Source: Candidatus Aegiribacteria sp. MLS_C
GTDB taxonomy: Bacteria; Fermentibacterota; Fermentibacteria; Fermentibacterales; JCC-6
NCBI GenBank assembly: GCA_002030045.1
Contig: LQBI01000010.1
Span: 1-45,880, forward strand
Reading direction: 5' to 3'
DNA: 45,880 bases
The first letter of the stretch is position 1; every line of letters begins with the position of its first letter. Made by a program: the position numbers and the translations under genes. The notes beneath the pieces were generated by a model. That model was not told where the DNA came from and searched no databases. It was given only the letters and a program-made list of their open reading frames with translations. Shown here in pieces: positions 33,789 through 41,709 of this stretch.

Positions 33789-34515
33789 GAGGGTCCTTCT
33801 CCTCTTCCACCTAGGCCTGGCGCTGTTCTTCCTCCTCCCTGCGGTTCTTCTTCTCCTCCTGCTCCGCACTCTCGGAGCCGGCCCTGCAACCGCCGTTTTG
33901 GCGGGTGTATCCCTGCTGCTGATCTCACAGCTCACTGCCTTCCTCTACCGAATAGGGCACCGTGGTTCATCGGGGGGCAGGATACTGAGGCTCTCCTACC
34001 TGACCCTCAAGCTCCTGCAGGCGGCCCGCATGCTGCCGGAGTACGCTCCCGAGAAGATGGTCATTGCCATGAACAACAGACGGATACTGGGGAAGGCCGG
34101 TGGCTTCAGGCCGGAGCGGACACTGATACTGCTGCCCCACTGCCTGCAGGACCATACCTGCCCCATAAGGCTTACATTCGACCCCGACGCATGCAGGCGA
34201 TGCGGCAGATGTCCGGTGGCGGGCCTTCTCGAGGTCAGGGACAGGTACGGGACGGAGCTTGCGATCGTATCGGGAGGAACCGCGGCAAGGAAGGTAGTTA
34301 GGGAGACCAGGCCTGACCTCATAGTTGCGGTGGCCTGTCCGGTCGACCTATCGCTCGGCATCCTGGACGTCAGCCCGATACCCGTGGTGGGTGTACTGAA
34401 CCAGTGGATCAACGGACCCTGCTTCGATACCTGGGTCGATCCCGCGGAACTCGAGGCGGCCCTCGCACTGTTCCTGTCCGGACCTGCGGCGGACTCCGGC
34501 GCTAAATCCTCCTGA
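33763..34515 (+). CDS. DUF116-family membrane protein with cysteine cluster
   Basis: A protein of 250 residues. Two hydrophobic spans (about 12-36 and 43-62) precede a soluble domain that begins with the DUF116 hallmark LLPHCLQD. The cysteines CPIRL and CRRCGRCPVAG suggest an iron-sulfur or zinc site, and CPVDLSLG and NGPCFDTWVD follow. Function is unknown. The start may be ATG 33763 or the TTG at 33775, which has GGAG six bases upstream. It is translationally coupled to fmt and overlaps the convergent pepF by 14 bases. Confidence 0.87.
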   Translation: MEPDLKAPERVLLLFHLGLALFFLLPAVLLLLLLRTLGAGPATAVLAGVSLLLISQLTAFLYRIGHRGSSGGRILRLSYLTLKLLQAARMLPEYAPEKMVIAMNNRRILGKAGGFRPERTLILLPHCLQDHTCPIRLTFDPDACRRCGRCPVAGLLEVRDRYGTELAIVSGGTAARKVVRETRPDLIVAVACPVDLSLGILDVSPIPVVGVLNQWINGPCFDTWVDPAELEAALALFLSGPAADSGAKSS

Positions 34516-36316
34516 GGACTTCCTCGAGCTGGTCGAGAGTGCCTGACATCTTATTCAGCGCGGAATCCACCGGTAGGGGAGTGGTAAGGTCCACCCCGGT
34601 GCCTTTCAGAAGCTCAAGGGGGGGGCTGGAGGCCCCTCCGGCCAGGAACTCCATATAGTCCTCGACTGCTCCGGGAACTCCCTCGAGTATCCTGCGGGAG
34701 ATGTCCACAGCTGCCGAGAGGCCGGTTGCGTACTTGTAGACGTAGAAGTTGTAGTAGAAATGCGGTATCCTGGACCACTCGGACGCTATCGGACCGTCCT
34801 CCCCGTCCCAGGCGAAGGCGTCGCCGTGATAGATGCGGACCAGTCCGTAGTAGGTTTCGTCGAGCCAGTCAGGTGTCAGTGAGCCGCCTGATTCCAGATG
34901 GCCGTGGAGTAGCTTCTCGAACTCCGCGAACATGGTCTGCCTGACGATGGTGGACCTGAATTTCCCCAGGAGATGGTCCAGGAGGAAGGCCCTGGACGCA
35001 TCATCATCCATCCTTCGAAGCAGCAGGTCGGTCAGGAGCATCTCGTTGGTCGTTGATGCAACTTCAGCCACCAGAATACGGTACTCCGACATATGGTAGG
35101 GCTGGTTCCTGCGGGACAGCAGGCTGTGCATGGAGTGCCCCGCCTCGTGGGCCAGTGTGAACACGCTGGAAAGGGTGCCGTTGAAGTTGTGGAGAATGTA
35201 GGGGCTGGAATCGTAGCAGCCTCCGGAATACGCTCCCGAGCGCTTCCCGGTGTTTTCGTACCTGTCCACCCACCTGTTCTCGAGACCCTCCCGGAGGGCT
35301 TCGGTGTATTCCCCTCCGAGTACCGATACGGCCTCCAGCGTCAGTGACACTGCGTCCTCCCAGGTGTACTCTCCCCTGGCCTCGGGTACGATGGGCACGT
35401 AGACGTCGTACATGTGAGCTTCATCGAGCCCCAGGACATCCTTTCTCAGCCGGTAGTACCTGTGGACTGCGGGAAGGTTGCGGTGTACGGATTCCAGAAG
35501 CGCGTCGTATACCTCGGTTCCGACCCTGTCATTGAACAGCGAGGCTTCAAGGGCCGAACCGAAATTCCTGGCCCTGGCCCGGAAGACACCCGCCTTCACG
35601 TGTCCCTCAAGAAGGGCCGCCATGGTGGACACGTTGCCCAGCACCTCGGTGTAGAAGCCGGAGAAGACGTCCCTGCGGACGCGCCTGTCCCCCTTCTGCA
35701 GAAGGGCGTTGAAGTTGCCGTTGGTCAGCTGTACGGTCCCGTCCACGGTATCCACCTCCGGCATCCTGGCCGGCATGTCCACGTTGCTCAGCTTTCCGAA
35801 GGCGTTGTAGAAACCCGCCACCACCTCTCCCATACCCGCCAGGAGCTTCTCCTCGGCGTCCGAGAGGACATGGGGCCTGTACCTGAGTATGTCCTGCAGC
35901 CATACCCTGTACGGCGCAATGGTCTCGCTTTCCATCCAGGAATCCATTGTCTCCCCGGGGATGGACAGGAGTTCGGGCGTGAAGAAGGCGGAGGCCTCCG
36001 CAGACTTGGAAACCCTGGACTCTATCCTTGATGCCAGGCCGCCGTAATACGAGGAGGACAGGTCCTCGTCCCTCCTCATGCCCGCCCATGTATGCAGCTT
36101 GTCAAGGAGCCTGCGCTGCGCAAGCAGTTCCTCGATCGCGCTCACAAGGACCTCGGGCGACTCGCCGAGCCTTCCCGACCACCTGCGTATACTTTCGGGG
36201 AAGGATTCGGTCTTCACGAAGTCCTTCTCCCACTCATCGGCGGAAGCGTAGAGTTCCTCGACGTTCCATCTGGCTTCCTCCGGTACCTCGCTCCTCAAAG
36301 TAGGTCTGTCGGCCAT
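34502..36316 (-). CDS. pepF: oligoendopeptidase F (M3 family)
   Basis: Zinc peptidase that cleaves short peptides in the cytoplasm. The protein is 604 residues. The M3 catalytic motif is HEAGHSMHS (residues 390-394 for HEAGH), with the downstream glutamate in VAEVASTTNEML. The N-terminal part (RWNVEELYAS, IEELLAQRRLLDKLHTWAG) is typical of PepF. No signal peptide is seen. It is the second gene of a short reverse operon, 11 bases after the thioesterase-like gene. Its 3' end overlaps DUF116 with no room for a terminator. Confidence 0.95.
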   Translation of the reverse strand: MADRPTLRSEVPEEARWNVEELYASADEWEKDFVKTESFPESIRRWSGRLGESPEVLVSAIEELLAQRRLLDKLHTWAGMRRDEDLSSSYYGGLASRIESRVSKSAEASAFFTPELLSIPGETMDSWMESETIAPYRVWLQDILRYRPHVLSDAEEKLLAGMGEVVAGFYNAFGKLSNVDMPARMPEVDTVDGTVQLTNGNFNALLQKGDRRVRRDVFSGFYTEVLGNVSTMAALLEGHVKAGVFRARARNFGSALEASLFNDRVGTEVYDALLESVHRNLPAVHRYYRLRKDVLGLDEAHMYDVYVPIVPEARGEYTWEDAVSLTLEAVSVLGGEYTEALREGLENRWVDRYENTGKRSGAYSGGCYDSSPYILHNFNGTLSSVFTLAHEAGHSMHSLLSRRNQPYHMSEYRILVAEVASTTNEMLLTDLLLRRMDDDASRAFLLDHLLGKFRSTIVRQTMFAEFEKLLHGHLESGGSLTPDWLDETYYGLVRIYHGDAFAWDGEDGPIASEWSRIPHFYYNFYVYKYATGLSAAVDISRRILEGVPGAVEDYMEFLAGGASSPPLELLKGTGVDLTTPLPVDSALNKMSGTLDQLEEVLRRI

Positions 36317-36327
36317 TGCATTCCAAT

Positions 36328-36753
36328 CTATTCCGAGTATTTCCTCGAGGTTCTGTCCATGAATTCCTCGAGATCGACCACGTACCTCTCATGGATCCCG
36401 CTGCCCACCGTGCCCAGCCTGTCGGCGGCCCGGACACGGAAGACGAGCCTTCTGCCGCACGCCTCCGTGACAGCAGCCGTTACCGTCACCATTTCTCCGA
36501 CCGGAGTTGCCGAAACGTGCTGGATATCCACCCTGGTACCCACGGTGGTGAAGCCTTCGGGAAGACTGCCCTGTACGGCGTCCCTTGCTGCTTTCTCGAA
36601 GAGAAGTACCATCGAAGGCGTGGCGAGCACGTCAACGCCTCCGGACCCCACCGCAGAGGCGGTCAGGGAAGCATCTACACGGATCTCGACGGAACGCCGG
36701 AGTCCTACCAGGTCCGTCAGTTCCAGGGCAGCATGCTTTCTATCGTTTTCCAC
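36328..36753 (-). CDS. hotdog-fold thioesterase, FlK (fluoroacetyl-CoA thioesterase)-like
   Basis: A protein of 141 residues. The pattern VLATPSMVLLFEKAA, then TVGTRVDIQHVSATPVGEMV, GRRLVFRV and IHERYVVD matches the FlK-like branch of hotdog thioesterases. Members of this group hydrolyse acyl-CoA thioesters, and only a few act on fluoroacetyl-CoA, so the true substrate is unknown. The start is GTG 36753, with GGGAG eight bases upstream on this strand. A good promoter (36806-36833) lies upstream. It precedes pepF in the same transcript. Confidence 0.88.
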   Translation of the reverse strand: MENDRKHAALELTDLVGLRRSVEIRVDASLTASAVGSGGVDVLATPSMVLLFEKAARDAVQGSLPEGFTTVGTRVDIQHVSATPVGEMVTVTAAVTEACGRRLVFRVRAADRLGTVGSGIHERYVVDLEEFMDRTSRKYSE

Positions 36754-37119
36754 AGGATAACTCCCGGCGCAGGAGGAGGAACGGTATTTACGGTGAGCAG
36801 CTGTTAATATACATTATGGCTCATTGTTTTCAACTGTACCGGAAGCGTCCGGCTTTCGCCTCTAATATGGAAATGATCGACAGGATTTGATCGGGCACAT
36901 GGACATGAGATCACCGGTATATCTGATGGAAGCCGCCCTGGTGCTCTATCCGGCATGCGCCGGGGAGGTGGACTCCTCTTTACCGCCGTCATCGCCGGGG
37001 CCAGCGGGAGCCGGGACTGCTGCCGCGGCGTGAGGTCGCTTGATAGCAGTACTGTCGCTCGGAAATGCCCTGGATGACTTTTCCGCACCCCTTGCGGACG
37101 ACCCGGACCGGAGATGATA
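36754..37119. other. 366-bp spacer between divergent operons
   Basis: The left end holds the promoter of the reverse thioesterase-pepF operon. The rest has no clear gene. A 44-codon frame at 36899-37033 (MDMRSPVYLMEAALVLYP...) ends in a Pro/Ala/Gly-rich tail, lacks a convincing ribosome site, and I do not count it as a gene. No clear promoter for the rightward gene was found. Confidence 0.5.
36806..36833 (-). promoter_or_regulatory. sigma70-like promoter for thioesterase-pepF
   Basis: On the reverse strand a -35 box TTGAAA (36828-36833) and a -10 box TATATT (36806-36811) are separated by 16 bases. The region is AT-rich compared with its surroundings. Transcription would start near 36799, about 45 bases before the GTG start. 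Confidence 0.55.
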
Positions 37120-38499
37120 ATGCGAGATTGTATCCACGGTATCGACGTGATGGTCCCCCTCCTGGACGGCAGGACCGTCCGCTACGTTAACCTCGACAAC
37201 GCGGCAAGCACTCCGCCCATGAAGTCGGTGGTCAAGGCCATCAACGATCTGGCGCCGTACTATTCCAGCGTCCACAGGGGCACCGGCTTCAAGTCCAGGC
37301 TCTGCACGGAAGCCTACGACAGGGCACACGAGATAATAGCCGAGTTCGTCGGTGCTGACATGCGGACAAACACCGTGATATTCGTGAAGAACGCCACTGA
37401 AGCCATCAACAAGCTCTCACACAGGCTGCTGGCCCCGGACGGATCCATAGTGGTGACGACCAGGATGGAGCACCATTCCAACGACCTCCCGTGGAGGGAC
37501 CATTTCCGGACCGTACATGTTCGGGTGGAAGCGGACGGAAGGCTGGACGAGGACCATTTCGACGGGATACTGAAGGAATACGCCGGCAGGATAGCACTGG
37601 TGGCAGTCACCGGCGCATCCAACGTAACCGGGTTCATTCAACCGGTACACAGGCTTGCCGAGAAGGCCCACGCCGCCGGGGCCAGGATACTCGTCGACGC
37701 GGCCCAGCTGGCTCCCCACAGGAAGATAGACATGCGGTCCGACGACGCTCCCGACCACATCGACTACCTGGCCCTCGCCGGCCACAAGATGTACGCCCCC
37801 TACGGTACCGGCGCCCTGATAGGCCCCACGGAGGGGTTCAGGGACGGAGCGCCGGACTACTGCGGAGGCGGCACTGTGAACGTGGTCACAGCCGACGAGG
37901 TCTACTGGGCCGGTATGCCCGACCGCGACGAGGCCGGCAGCCCCAACGTCATGGGGGCCGTGGCCATGGCAGCCGCCGCCCGGACACTGATGGAACACGG
38001 CATGGAGACCGTTGCTGAGCACGAGAGGGTACTGACGGAATACACACTCGAGAGACTGGGGGCAATGGCCGACGTGAGGGTCTACGGCGAGACCGACCCG
38101 GCAAGGGCCGGCGAGAAGGTAGGAGTGATACCCTTCAACCTCGCCGGGACCGACCACTCCCTGCTGGCCGCAGTAGCGGGATTCGAATGCGGAGTGGGAG
38201 TCAGGAACGGCTGCTTCTGCGCCCATCCCTACGTCGTGGAGCTGCTCGCATTATCGGAACCCGAGATGAGGAAATGGCGGGAGCAGTTCCTGAGGGGTGA
38301 CAAATCGGGAATGCCCGGCATGGTAAGGATGAGCTTCGGATGCTACAGCACACTTGAGGATGTGGACAGGCTGCTGGAAGCCCTGGAGATGATAAGGAAC
38401 AGGGAATACGTCGGAGACTACCGCCAGGTCCCGGAGACCGGGGAATTCCTTCCCGTCGGCTACGATGACGATTTCTCGAGATACTGGCTCTACCCCTAG
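37120..38499 (+). CDS. cysteine desulfurase-like class V aminotransferase (SufS/CsdA type)
   Basis: PLP enzyme of 459 residues. LDNAASTPP at the start, NATEAINKLSHRL, TRMEHHSNDLPW, the PLP lysine in AGHKMYAPYG (about Lys223) and GVRNGCFCAHPY (Cys365/Cys367, the persulfide-forming position) are present. It therefore probably releases sulfur from cysteine or a related donor. Several residues after the Cys loop and a 50-residue C-terminal extension (to YWLYP) differ from standard SufS. I use ATG 37120 with GGAG six bases upstream; ATG 37114 is possible. No SufB/C/D or IscU lies nearby. Confidence 0.88.
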   Translation: MRDCIHGIDVMVPLLDGRTVRYVNLDNAASTPPMKSVVKAINDLAPYYSSVHRGTGFKSRLCTEAYDRAHEIIAEFVGADMRTNTVIFVKNATEAINKLSHRLLAPDGSIVVTTRMEHHSNDLPWRDHFRTVHVRVEADGRLDEDHFDGILKEYAGRIALVAVTGASNVTGFIQPVHRLAEKAHAAGARILVDAAQLAPHRKIDMRSDDAPDHIDYLALAGHKMYAPYGTGALIGPTEGFRDGAPDYCGGGTVNVVTADEVYWAGMPDRDEAGSPNVMGAVAMAAAARTLMEHGMETVAEHERVLTEYTLERLGAMADVRVYGETDPARAGEKVGVIPFNLAGTDHSLLAAVAGFECGVGVRNGCFCAHPYVVELLALSEPEMRKWREQFLRGDKSGMPGMVRMSFGCYSTLEDVDRLLEALEMIRNREYVGDYRQVPETGEFLPVGYDDDFSRYWLYP

Positions 38500-38508
38500 C
38501 GGGAAAGC

Positions 38509-38536
38509 GGACGGCATTGCCGATGGTATGCCGTCC
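38509..38536 (+). terminator. perfect 9-bp hairpin after the desulfurase gene
   Basis: GGACGGCAT (38509-38517) and ATGCCGTCC (38528-38536) are exact inverted copies with a 10-base loop. It starts ten bases after the stop codon. AGAATTTG follows, so there is only a short T-run. It may end or reduce transcription into the next gene. Confidence 0.5.
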
Positions 38537-38558
38537 AGAATTTGATTGCGAGGTTGGA

Positions 38559-39761
38559 ATGTCCTCTCGAGCAGGCATGACGGTTGACAGGGTACTCGTT
38601 CTATCCGCCGCGGCACTTGTGCTGTCGTGCGGCGAAGGCCGGGAGGGTCCGGGACAGGCAGCCGAAACCGAATCGGCAGCGGCGGAGGCTCCTTTCGTCA
38701 ACGCCGACAGCGCGGCTCAGGCGGTAACGGAATGCAGTTACGGGTTCCTGCTCTACGGTACGGGAAGCCTGCAGGAGGAGCCCAGGGTGGTCGGCACCGT
38801 GGCGGGCAGGGTCCTTGAGGGAGAGGATGCGCCCCTTCTCAGGGTAAGCCTGGGTTACGATTCCGTTCCCGATGACGGTATAGCTCCGGAGGCCTCGCTG
38901 CTCCTGGTATCCGGGACTGACTCCGCCTACGCCTACAACCTGCAGGACAGCATCCTGGAAAAGGGATCCCTGAATGAGGGCGGCACCGACCTCCTCAGAC
39001 CGGCCGCCTACGTGATAATGAACGAGTTCTTCATCGACGGCCCCTTTTCGGACGAGATAGGTGCCGATTCCATCTTGTTCAGCGGTAACGCCGAGGTGGA
39101 CGGCGTGCCGTGCACCCAGTGGCTGGTGGATTACCGAGGAGGCTCAAGGGCCCTGTGGAGCCTCGGGGTCGAAGACCATCTGCCCCGTCGAGTCGAGCGG
39201 ATGATCACCGGTCGGGACGGAGAACCCCTGTCCGTGATCCTTGAGATAAGCGGTCTGGAGATCAACTCAGGTCTGCCGGATTCGCTCTTCGAGATGGGGA
39301 TGCCCGCATCCGAGGTCATCGGCTACAGCGCGTTCCTGACCGTGGGTACTGCGGCGCCGGAATGGACCCTTCCGGACCGGCACGGCGAGGAAGTATCCCT
39401 CTCGGACCTCAGGGGCAGGATCGTAGTCCTTGATTTCTGGGCTACCTGGTGCGGGCCATGCGAAGCGGTCATGCCTGCCGTGCAGGCAGTTCACGAATCG
39501 TACCCGGGGGATGAGGTCGCTGTTTTCGGAGTTAACGTATGGGAGGACGGGGACCCAGCCGCCTTCATGGACGAGATGGGTTTCACCTACGGGCTCCTGC
39601 TGAATGGCGACCATGTGGCGGAGGATTACCTGGTGTCGGGAATACCGACGATGTACGTCATCGATCCCGAGGGCATGGTGGCCTTCGTCGAGGTGGGGGC
39701 CAATCCGGACATAGCAGCGCTTCTGGACGAAGCGGTCGGGAGACTGCTCCGGGAGGACTGA
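38559..39761 (+). CDS. TlpA-type thioredoxin-fold lipoprotein with extra sensor-like domain
   Basis: A lipoprotein of 400 residues with lipobox VLSC. The middle (about 45-265) is a beta-rich domain, with ECSYGFLLYG and an FLIDG-like repeat, similar in feel to LolA/DUF4412-type domains. The C-terminal part is a TlpA/ResA thioredoxin: APEWTLPDRHGEEVSLSDLRG, then FWATWCGPCEAVMP (active-site CGPC) and cis-proline SGIPTMYVID. It likely reduces disulfides outside the cytoplasm. ATG 38559 has GGTTGGA upstream; ATG 38577 is an alternative. Confidence 0.88.
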   Translation: MSSRAGMTVDRVLVLSAAALVLSCGEGREGPGQAAETESAAAEAPFVNADSAAQAVTECSYGFLLYGTGSLQEEPRVVGTVAGRVLEGEDAPLLRVSLGYDSVPDDGIAPEASLLLVSGTDSAYAYNLQDSILEKGSLNEGGTDLLRPAAYVIMNEFFIDGPFSDEIGADSILFSGNAEVDGVPCTQWLVDYRGGSRALWSLGVEDHLPRRVERMITGRDGEPLSVILEISGLEINSGLPDSLFEMGMPASEVIGYSAFLTVGTAAPEWTLPDRHGEEVSLSDLRGRIVVLDFWATWCGPCEAVMPAVQAVHESYPGDEVAVFGVNVWEDGDPAAFMDEMGFTYGLLLNGDHVAEDYLVSGIPTMYVIDPEGMVAFVEVGANPDIAALLDEAVGRLLRED

Positions 39762-39871
39762 CCCGGTTTTTCTCCGCAGCAGCGTCTCCATGACCGCTTC
39801 GGCAACATGTTTTGCTCAAAGGTGTCCAGGGGGTCCTCCGGTTTTGCATGCGGCTACGGGCGCTGTTATTG

Positions 39872-41695
39872 ATGAAGGTCCTCCTCAACCTCGCACGCGT
39901 GGAAGGCGGTGGGCAACTGACCGGCGATATCGCGCTGACGCTGGCCGTTCTCGGTCTTGCGGTGGTGCTGTTCGCGACTGAACTCTTTCGAGTGGACCTG
40001 ACCGCTGTCATCATCATGCTGCTCCTTCCGTGGCTCGGTCTGGTGGAGCCCATGGAGGCCTTCTCCGGATTCTCCAGCAACGCTGTGATAGCCATGATAG
40101 CGGTCATGATACTGGGCTACGGCATCGACGCATCCGGCGCCATGAAGAGGGTGGCGTCGCCCGTCACCAGGATGGCAGCCGGCAGCGAATCCAGGCTCCT
40201 GGCCATCGTATCCGCCGCCGTGGGTCTTACCTCGGCGTTCATGCAGAACATAGGTGCCACCGTTCTCTTCCTTCCTGCGGTAAGGAGGATATCCAGGCAA
40301 TCCGGGTTCAGCCTGCCCAGGCTGCTCATGCCGCTGGGTTTCGCCGCCATCCTGGGCGGGACGATGACAATGGTCGCCAGCGGCTCGATGATAATCCTTA
40401 ATGACCTTCTCCGGCAGCGGGGCCAGGACACCTTCGGCCTGTTCAGCGTGACACCTGTCGGTCTCGTGCTCCTGGCGGTGGGGATCGGCTATTTCCTCAC
40501 CATGGGCAGGCGTCTCCTTCCCGAGGCCGCCAGTCCGGACAGGGAGGAGGACCTGGCCCGGGAGTGGGACATTCCCGCCTCGGTCAGGATAGTGGACATA
40601 CCGGAGGACAGCCCTCTTGTGGGCAGGACCGTTGAGGAGGCGGACCTGTGGGAAGCAGGGGGAATACATCTCCTGGCCCAGTCCAGGATGGGTGACGTGC
40701 TCTTTGCGCCCTGGCGCGGTACGGTCTTCAATGCCGGCGACAGGTACGCCCTGATAGGGGAACAGGCTTCTGTCCAGGGTTTCATCGGGGCCAACAGGCT
40801 CGAGACCGACGATGAGCCCTGCCAGTTGCGTAGAAGACTGGAATCGGAGGACGCGGGTTTCGCCGAGGTAGTCGTTAGGCCCAGGTCCGGAGCACAGGGC
40901 CGGACCATTCGACAGATGGCGATTCGAAGGAGGTTCGGCGTCGAACCTCTGGTGATAGGTTCCGGAGGGGAGAGCTTCAGGGGGGACATATCCGACCGGC
41001 CGCTGCGCGGCGGGGACACCATTGTAATCCATGGACCCTTTTCCAGCATAGCCGCACTTGGACGCGGCGGCGATTTCATGCTGGCAAGCAGGGTCCCCGA
41101 GACGAGGAGCCTGAAGGAGAGGCCGCTTCTCGCCGTCCTGCTCTTCGCTGCCGGACTGGTGCTGGCCATAACCGGCTTCAGGCTCAGCCTGAGCCTCATG
41201 ACCGCCGCCATCGCCATGGTCCTTCTTCGAGTGATCACGATAGACGAGGCATACAGGGCAGTGGAGTGGAGGACCGTCTTCCTGCTGGCAGGCCTTCTTC
41301 CGCTGGGCATTGCGATGGAGAGGAGCGGGACCGCCTCCTTCCTGGCCGAGTCGGCCGTGTCACTGGTGAGCGATGCACATCCAATGGTCCTGATGGCAGC
41401 GGTTGCCGTCCTGGCGACTGTCTTCACGCTCTTCATGTCGAACGTGGCTGCGACCGTCCTGCTGGCACCTCTGGCGATGCTGATGGCCTCCGACTGGGGT
41501 ATCGAACCCCGGGCGATGGCCATACTGGTGGCGATATGCGCCTCCAATTCCTTCGTTCTGCCCACTCACCAGGTGAACGCCCTCCTGATGGCATCGGGGG
41601 GATACAGGAATTCCGACTACATGCGTGTCGGAGGGATAATGACGGTTCTCTTCATAGCGTTCGCCGTGCCGCTTGTGTATCTTCTCTTCGCATAG
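39872..41695 (+). CDS. SLC13-type permease with two RCK-C (TrkA-C) domains
   Basis: A polytopic membrane protein of about 607 residues. About five N-terminal helices precede a cytosolic insert holding two RCK-C-like domains (about 220-300 and 330-400; ASVRIVDIPEDSPLVGRTVE and GAQGRTIRQMAIRRRFGVE). About six more helices follow, including the SNVAATVLLAPLA and ICASNSFVLPTHQVNALL motifs of the anion-transporter superfamily. This layout matches bacterial and algal sulfate or thiosulfate-type SLC13 transporters, but the substrate cannot be read here. The start is uncertain; GTG 39899 and ATG 39848 are alternatives. Confidence 0.87.
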   Translation: MKVLLNLARVEGGGQLTGDIALTLAVLGLAVVLFATELFRVDLTAVIIMLLLPWLGLVEPMEAFSGFSSNAVIAMIAVMILGYGIDASGAMKRVASPVTRMAAGSESRLLAIVSAAVGLTSAFMQNIGATVLFLPAVRRISRQSGFSLPRLLMPLGFAAILGGTMTMVASGSMIILNDLLRQRGQDTFGLFSVTPVGLVLLAVGIGYFLTMGRRLLPEAASPDREEDLAREWDIPASVRIVDIPEDSPLVGRTVEEADLWEAGGIHLLAQSRMGDVLFAPWRGTVFNAGDRYALIGEQASVQGFIGANRLETDDEPCQLRRRLESEDAGFAEVVVRPRSGAQGRTIRQMAIRRRFGVEPLVIGSGGESFRGDISDRPLRGGDTIVIHGPFSSIAALGRGGDFMLASRVPETRSLKERPLLAVLLFAAGLVLAITGFRLSLSLMTAAIAMVLLRVITIDEAYRAVEWRTVFLLAGLLPLGIAMERSGTASFLAESAVSLVSDAHPMVLMAAVAVLATVFTLFMSNVAATVLLAPLAMLMASDWGIEPRAMAILVAICASNSFVLPTHQVNALLMASGGYRNSDYMRVGGIMTVLFIAFAVPLVYLLFA

Positions 41696-41709
41696 GAAAG
41701 GAGAGACCG

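Noticed and set aside
36899-37033. A 44-codon forward frame in the 366-bp spacer
   Set aside because: No convincing ribosome site, a low-complexity Pro/Ala/Gly end and no recognisable family; likely chance in GC-rich DNA.
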